Shown here: positions 4,722-8,337 of the stretch, piece by piece | Position numbering within the stretch: position 1 is the stretch's first letter | Layout of the letters: each line of letters starts with the position of its first letter | Origin: an uncultured Bacilli bacterium | Lineage (GTDB): Bacteria; Bacillota_I; Bacilli_A; RF39; UBA660 | NCBI GenBank assembly: GCA_948497845.1 | Contig: CAOOMX010000044.1 | Span: forward strand, 1-8,337 | Reading direction: 5' to 3' | DNA: 8,337 bases | Translations under genes and position numbers: made by a program | Notes under the pieces: model-generated | What the model was told of the DNA's origin: nothing | What the model saw: only the letters and a program-made list of their open reading frames with translations | Database searches by the model: none

Positions 4722-4904
4722 TTAATTCGATTTGGAATTCATGTGATTCATTGATTTATTTACCATTTTACTTGCATCATCTAAGGCACTATGCACTGTT
4801 TTACAAGCTTTTTTCTTCGTTGTATCACTAGTTAACATATAAAGCCCTGAAGCCGCAAGTGTAACTGCAGCAACCCCAGACATAAATCCGATTGCTTTTT
4901 TCAT
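4722..4904 (-). CDS. Small YtxH-like single-TM protein
   Basis: A 60-residue protein starting MKKAIGFMSGVAAVTLAASGLYML. It has one hydrophobic, Gly/Ala-rich helix (about residues 4-24) and then a Lys-rich, amphipathic tail (TSDTTKKKACKTVHSALDDASKMVNKSMNHMNSKSN). The layout resembles the small YtxH-like stress and membrane proteins of Bacillota, but the sequence is too short for a firm family call and no function can be given. The start at 4904 is chosen because GAGGTGG (4910-4916) lies 5 nt upstream; the frame could begin at a GTG at 4913, but that codon lies within this site. It follows recD2 after a gap of only 26 nt, and precedes the terminator at 4670-4696, so it is probably the last gene of that operon. 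Confidence 0.7.
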   Translation of the reverse strand: MKKAIGFMSGVAAVTLAASGLYMLTSDTTKKKACKTVHSALDDASKMVNKSMNHMNSKSN

Positions 4905-4909
4905 TATAA

Positions 4910-4916
4910 CCACCTC
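4910..4916 (-). promoter_or_regulatory. Ribosome binding site that fixes the start of the small membrane protein
   Basis: GAGGTGG lies 5 nt before ATG 4904 and excludes the alternative GTG start at 4913, which falls inside it. Confidence 0.75.
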
Positions 4917-4930
4917 TACCTTTATTATGG

Positions 4931-7117
4931 CTATAATTCTTTACTATATACATCAATAATTCTTTCTTTTAAACTTGTCTTTCGATACATAGAATAATTA
5001 TTTTTAACAGCTCCCATAAAAGCATTAGCATCTCCTATAATAGTAAGACTTTTTTTAGCTCGTGAAACACCCGTATAAATAAGTTTATTATAAAGCATTT
5101 TATAATAGCTTTTACATACAGGCATAATAACATGTTCAAATTCACTACCCTGGCTTTTATGAATAGTAATCGCATAAGCATGCTTTATTTGTTTCAAATC
5201 CTTCTTTTGGTATTCAACCTTATTTCCTTCAAAATCAATAACTACTGTATTTCCTGTTATACGCTCAATATACCCAATATCTCCATTAAAAACATTTTCT
5301 TCCAAAGCATTAATAAGTTGCAACACTTTATCGCCTTCACGAAAAACCACATCTCCATATAAAATTTCTTCTTTCTTTTTTGCTTCTGGATTGTATATTT
5401 GTTGCAAAACCAAATTTAAATTATCAATACCATTTTCTCCTTTATACATCGGCGCTAGGATTTGCATTTTTCTCTCATCAATATTTTTTTCTTGGCTTAT
5501 TTTTATCACTTGTTCAATCATACTTTTAATTTGCAAAGAAGGAACTTGAAAAAAAGAATAATCGTCTTTTTTTACCATAAATTCTTCACTTAAATCCACA
5601 GTTTTAATCTCTTTTGCTAAAAAAGGAATATAGGAATTATTACTCTGACGATAAATTTGATTTAAGGGAACAAAATTAAAATAATCTGAATCAATTAAAT
5701 CATTTAACACAAGACCAGGTCCAACACTAGGAAGCTGAAAAATATCCCCAACTAAAATAAGTTTTACATGATTACTAATCCCATTTAATAAGGCATTAAA
5801 TAAATCAATATCAATCATACTCACTTCATCAACAATAATAAATCGATGCCCTGTTTTATTATCTATATTATAATAAAAATCATTACTATCTTTATACCAT
5901 TTCAAATATCGATGAATAGTTGAAGCTGGCAATGCAGTAGAAGAACTCATCTTTTTACTAGCACGTCCTGTCGGTGCTAATAAGGCAATTGTTTCTAATA
6001 TATCAGTAGGACCTAATTTATTTTCTTCAATATAAAGTCTTACAATAGCATTAATAATGGTTGTTTTCCCTGTACCTGGGCCACCAGAAATAATAGTAAT
6101 ATTATTATTCAAAGCTCCTTTTATTGCCTTTTTTTGTTCTTCATTATAAGAAATATTTAATCTCTTTTCTAAATTTTCAATCTTTTCATCTAATTTAGCT
6201 ATTTTTTTAGGAGCATCATGATCTATTCTTTTCAATGTATTTGCTATATTTACTTCTTTTTCATAATATTCCATTAAATAATATCTTCGATCTACAAGAA
6301 GAACTTTATTCATTTGTTGTAAATCATCTATTTTTTCATCAAAAATATCTTCTTCTAACAAAATATTAAATGATTTTGATAAAGTAGCTATAATTTCATC
6401 TTTATAATAAAAGGTATCCCCTTGATTACGACTTAAAAGTGCCATTACTTCTAGTATACAAGCATAAATACGAGTATTTGTATCTGCTCCATAATGGGTT
6501 ATATAAATACTATCCAATTTAGTAAAATCTACTACTTCTTTCATATCATAAAAAGCATCTGCTAAAACATCTTCCATCCGATTCTTAAATTTATTATAAA
6601 TACGACTACATTCATCAATAGAAAAACCTAAATATTGTAATTTTATAATAAAATCACTACTTTTACTATAATTAATTAAAGAATTATATATTTTAGCAGC
6701 TCTAATCGGAGTCATTCCTGCTACTTGTAACAAATTATTTTGATCCTCTTTAATCTTATCTAAAGTCTTACTTCCAAAGACTTCAACAATCTTCTTAGCT
6801 GTTTTTTCTCCACACGACTCTATAAAAGAACTTGCCAAAAACTCAATAATAGAATCCTCAGTAGAAGGCAACTCTACTTCATAACGATTCACAACATATT
6901 GCATACCAAATCGTTCATTAAAAACATATTCGCCATACAAAATTAGCATAATTTCTAAATTAGCATCATTAAATACACCAGTAACTGTAATCGTCTTATT
7001 TACTTTATCACTTAATTCTTTTTCATTGGTTTCTTTAACGCGAAATAAGGCCACCATGTAGCCTGTTTCTTGATTCTGAAAAATAATCTTTTTTAACTTA
7101 CCCTTTATATAATTCAT
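4931..7117 (-). CDS. recD2: RecD2-type ATP-dependent 5'-3' DNA helicase
   Basis: RecD2 is a superfamily 1B DNA helicase that works without RecBC, in replication-fork and DNA-damage repair. The 728-residue protein has the full RecD2 layout: an N-terminal OB-like region (MNYIKGKLKKIIFQNQETGYMVALFRV), helix-hairpin-helix elements at about 95-145 (SCGEKTAKKIVEVFG, AGMTPIRAAKIY), a winged-helix-like linker, then the motor. Motor motifs are Q-motif EEQKKAI (326-332), Walker A GGPGTGKT (345-352), motif Ia LLAPTGRASKKM (379-390), Walker B IIVDEVSMID (427-436), GDIFQLPSVGPG (457-468), IYRQ (488-491), the SH3-like insert, TIHKSQGSEF (651-660) and YTGVSRAKKSLTIIGD (681-696). The length is somewhat under the usual 740-800. 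It overlaps mtaB by 4 nt (ATGA), with AGGAA upstream of the start. Confidence 0.96.
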   Translation of the reverse strand: MNYIKGKLKKIIFQNQETGYMVALFRVKETNEKELSDKVNKTITVTGVFNDANLEIMLILYGEYVFNERFGMQYVVNRYEVELPSTEDSIIEFLASSFIESCGEKTAKKIVEVFGSKTLDKIKEDQNNLLQVAGMTPIRAAKIYNSLINYSKSSDFIIKLQYLGFSIDECSRIYNKFKNRMEDVLADAFYDMKEVVDFTKLDSIYITHYGADTNTRIYACILEVMALLSRNQGDTFYYKDEIIATLSKSFNILLEEDIFDEKIDDLQQMNKVLLVDRRYYLMEYYEKEVNIANTLKRIDHDAPKKIAKLDEKIENLEKRLNISYNEEQKKAIKGALNNNITIISGGPGTGKTTIINAIVRLYIEENKLGPTDILETIALLAPTGRASKKMSSSTALPASTIHRYLKWYKDSNDFYYNIDNKTGHRFIIVDEVSMIDIDLFNALLNGISNHVKLILVGDIFQLPSVGPGLVLNDLIDSDYFNFVPLNQIYRQSNNSYIPFLAKEIKTVDLSEEFMVKKDDYSFFQVPSLQIKSMIEQVIKISQEKNIDERKMQILAPMYKGENGIDNLNLVLQQIYNPEAKKKEEILYGDVVFREGDKVLQLINALEENVFNGDIGYIERITGNTVVIDFEGNKVEYQKKDLKQIKHAYAITIHKSQGSEFEHVIMPVCKSYYKMLYNKLIYTGVSRAKKSLTIIGDANAFMGAVKNNYSMYRKTSLKERIIDVYSKEL

Positions 7118-8337
7118 AATTTCCTACTATATATCTTCCCAACTTCTAATACTTCATCTAATTCTACATATAAATAATTACTTGTATGGCCAAAACTTTT
7201 AGCACCTATTACTTCTTCAATTAAAATATCCATATTTACCCCTTTAAATGTATCATAATATTCTTTCTCTTGTCTACTAGAAAGTTCCATAAGTTTTTTA
7301 ACTCGCTTCTTTTTATCTATTTCACTAACTTGTTCCATCATACTAGCAGCTTTCGCACCTTCTCGCTTCGAATATGGAAAAACATGTATTTTGGCAAAAT
7401 TTACTTTTTCAGAAAACAATAAAGTTTCTTCAAAATAAGCTTCTGTTTCATAAGGATGTCCTACAATAATATCGGTAGTAATTGAAATCTGCGGACGTAT
7501 AGAACGAATTTCTGTAAGTTTTTCTTCAAAATAAGCTGTATCATACTTACGATTCATCTTTTTTAAAACAAAATCACTTCCAGCTTGAAGAGGAATATGT
7601 AAATGATCACATAACTTCTTATTCACACGTAATTCTTCTAAAAATTTATCATTTAATTCCGTAATTTCAATACTAGATAAACGAATACGCTCAATTTCCT
7701 CTATCGCCGCCAGATCATGAAGCAAATCGCTTAAATCATGTTGATTTGATGCATATCTTCCTGTATGTATACCTGTTAAAACAATTTCTTTATGACCACT
7801 TAAAGCAAGATTTTTTGCTTCATTTAAAACTTCTTCATAATTTTTAGAACGAACACTTCCTCTAACATAAGGAATAATACAGTAAGAACAAAAGTTATCA
7901 CAACCATCTTCAATTTTAATAAAAGCTCTAATATGATCATAATCACACAATTCCATCGACTCAAATTCCAAATTTCTATCATTATAAAAACGCACACAAG
8001 GACTTTTGGTAGATAACACTTCATTAATTAAAAGAGCAATCTTAGATTTATCTTTATTTCCAAGCAAAAGATCAATACCAAGTGTCTTATATAATTCTTG
8101 TTTGTTTTGGCTACTACACCCCACAACAACTAACAAAGCATTAGGATGCTCTCTTTTAATCTTACGAATCATCTTTAAGCATTTACTATCTGCTGTATTC
8201 GTAACTGTACAAGTATTAACAATAATAATATCAGCTAAGCTTATATCTTTTTCATAACAAAAAGAAGACGAAAGCATTTTTTCTTTCATCATATTCGATT
8301 CATATTGATTTACTTTACAACCAAATGTAATAATACT
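7114..8337 (-). CDS. mtaB: tRNA t6A37 methylthiotransferase MtaB (radical SAM), 5' end outside the window
   Basis: MtaB (YqeV in B. subtilis) adds a methylthio group to C2 of t6A (ct6A) at position 37 of ANN-decoding tRNAs, using S-adenosylmethionine and two iron-sulfur clusters. The frame is open to the right edge and begins SIITFGCKVNQYES, the N-terminal family motif, so only a few codons are missing. Counting from the Met at 8292, the first-cluster cysteines are the one in FGCKVN (codon 8319-8317), Cys28 (NTCTVTN) and Cys59 (VVGCSSQ); the radical-SAM cluster is CDNFCSYC, Cys131, Cys135 and Cys138. A compact TRAM-like domain closes the protein (MDILIEEVIG, FGHTSNYLYVEL). The total would be about 412 residues, somewhat under the B. 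subtilis 451. The GCKVNQYES form points to MtaB over MiaB. It ends in an ATGA overlap with recD2. Confidence 0.95.
   Translation of the reverse strand, partial: SIITFGCKVNQYESNMMKEKMLSSSFCYEKDISLADIIIVNTCTVTNTADSKCLKMIRKIKREHPNALLVVVGCSSQNKQELYKTLGIDLLLGNKDKSKIALLINEVLSTKSPCVRFYNDRNLEFESMELCDYDHIRAFIKIEDGCDNFCSYCIIPYVRGSVRSKNYEEVLNEAKNLALSGHKEIVLTGIHTGRYASNQHDLSDLLHDLAAIEEIERIRLSSIEITELNDKFLEELRVNKKLCDHLHIPLQAGSDFVLKKMNRKYDTAYFEEKLTEIRSIRPQISITTDIIVGHPYETEAYFEETLLFSEKVNFAKIHVFPYSKREGAKAASMMEQVSEIDKKKRVKKLMELSSRQEKEYYDTFKGVNMDILIEEVIGAKSFGHTSNYLYVELDEVLEVGKIYSRKL

Noticed and set aside
5132..5362. Plus-strand 76-codon frame
   Set aside because: Antisense shadow inside recD2.
7824..8257. Small frames on both strands (7824-8024 minus, 8006-8257 plus)
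   Set aside because: Both lie inside mtaB, whose radical-SAM motifs are in the main frame.
8290..8292. Met at 8292 as the start of mtaB
   Set aside because: The frame continues upstream through TFGCKVNQYES, which holds the first cluster cysteine, so the true start is beyond the window.
1..8337. Mycoplasma-type genetic code, CRISPR, insertion sequence, tRNA/rRNA, or a wholly new defence system
   Set aside because: TGA ends mtaB and mreC and Trp is encoded by TGG; no repeat arrays, transposase, structural RNA genes or defence-type genes are visible.

Overview
The window is AT-rich DNA in which every supported gene lies on the minus strand, so transcription runs from the right end to the left. 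The gene content and order are those of a low-GC Bacillota (Bacilli-like) chromosome: mreC-mreD-spoIVFA-spoIVFB-rplU-prp-rpmA is the block known from Bacillus subtilis, an L27 with a Prp-type N-terminal extension is a Firmicutes trait, and the ribosome binding sites are AGGAGG-like. TGA is used as a stop (mtaB, mreC) and TGG as Trp, so the standard bacterial code applies and not the mycoplasma code. The shortened proteins and very AT-rich codons suggest a streamlined, probably host-associated Bacilli lineage; the exact taxon cannot be read from the window.

Layout in the order of transcription. (1) 8337-4670: the 3' part of mtaB (tRNA ct6A/t6A37 methylthiotransferase, start outside the window), overlapping recD2 (helicase) by 4 nt, then a small one-TM protein, closed by a strong hairpin terminator at 4670-4696. 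(2) 4624-1263: a membrane protein of unknown function, then, behind a TTGACA-16-TATTAT promoter, a SpoIIB-like SPOR protein, MreC, MreD, a SpoIVFA-like protein and a SpoIVFB-like M50 intramembrane protease, tightly packed or overlapping. (3) 1279-244: the ribosomal operon rplU-prp-rpmA with its own TTGACA-17-TAAAAT promoter (its -35 box lies inside the end of spoIVFB), a structured leader of the L21-leader type, and a terminator whose stem is partly made of the end of rpmA. (4) 214-1: a consensus promoter whose -35 box lies inside a 14-bp-arm perfect inverted repeat, driving the first 43 codons of an exported protein with a SipW-type signal sequence; the gene runs off the left edge.

How they work together. 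MreC and MreD belong to the lateral wall elongation machine. SpoIIB, SpoIVFA and SpoIVFB homologues act in B. subtilis in engulfment and in pro-sigma-K activation, so their presence next to mreCD suggests a sporulating ancestor or host. Prp removes the N-terminal extension of L27, its neighbour in the operon. MtaB and RecD2 are unrelated housekeeping functions (tRNA anticodon-loop modification and DNA repair). I see no mobile element, CRISPR, tRNA or rRNA, and no wholly new system. The most noteworthy points are the palindrome-controlled promoter at the left end, the pruned version of the spoIIB...mreBCD-minCD-spoIVFAB block without mreB or minCD, the shortened SpoIVFB, and the unrecognised 157-residue membrane protein.
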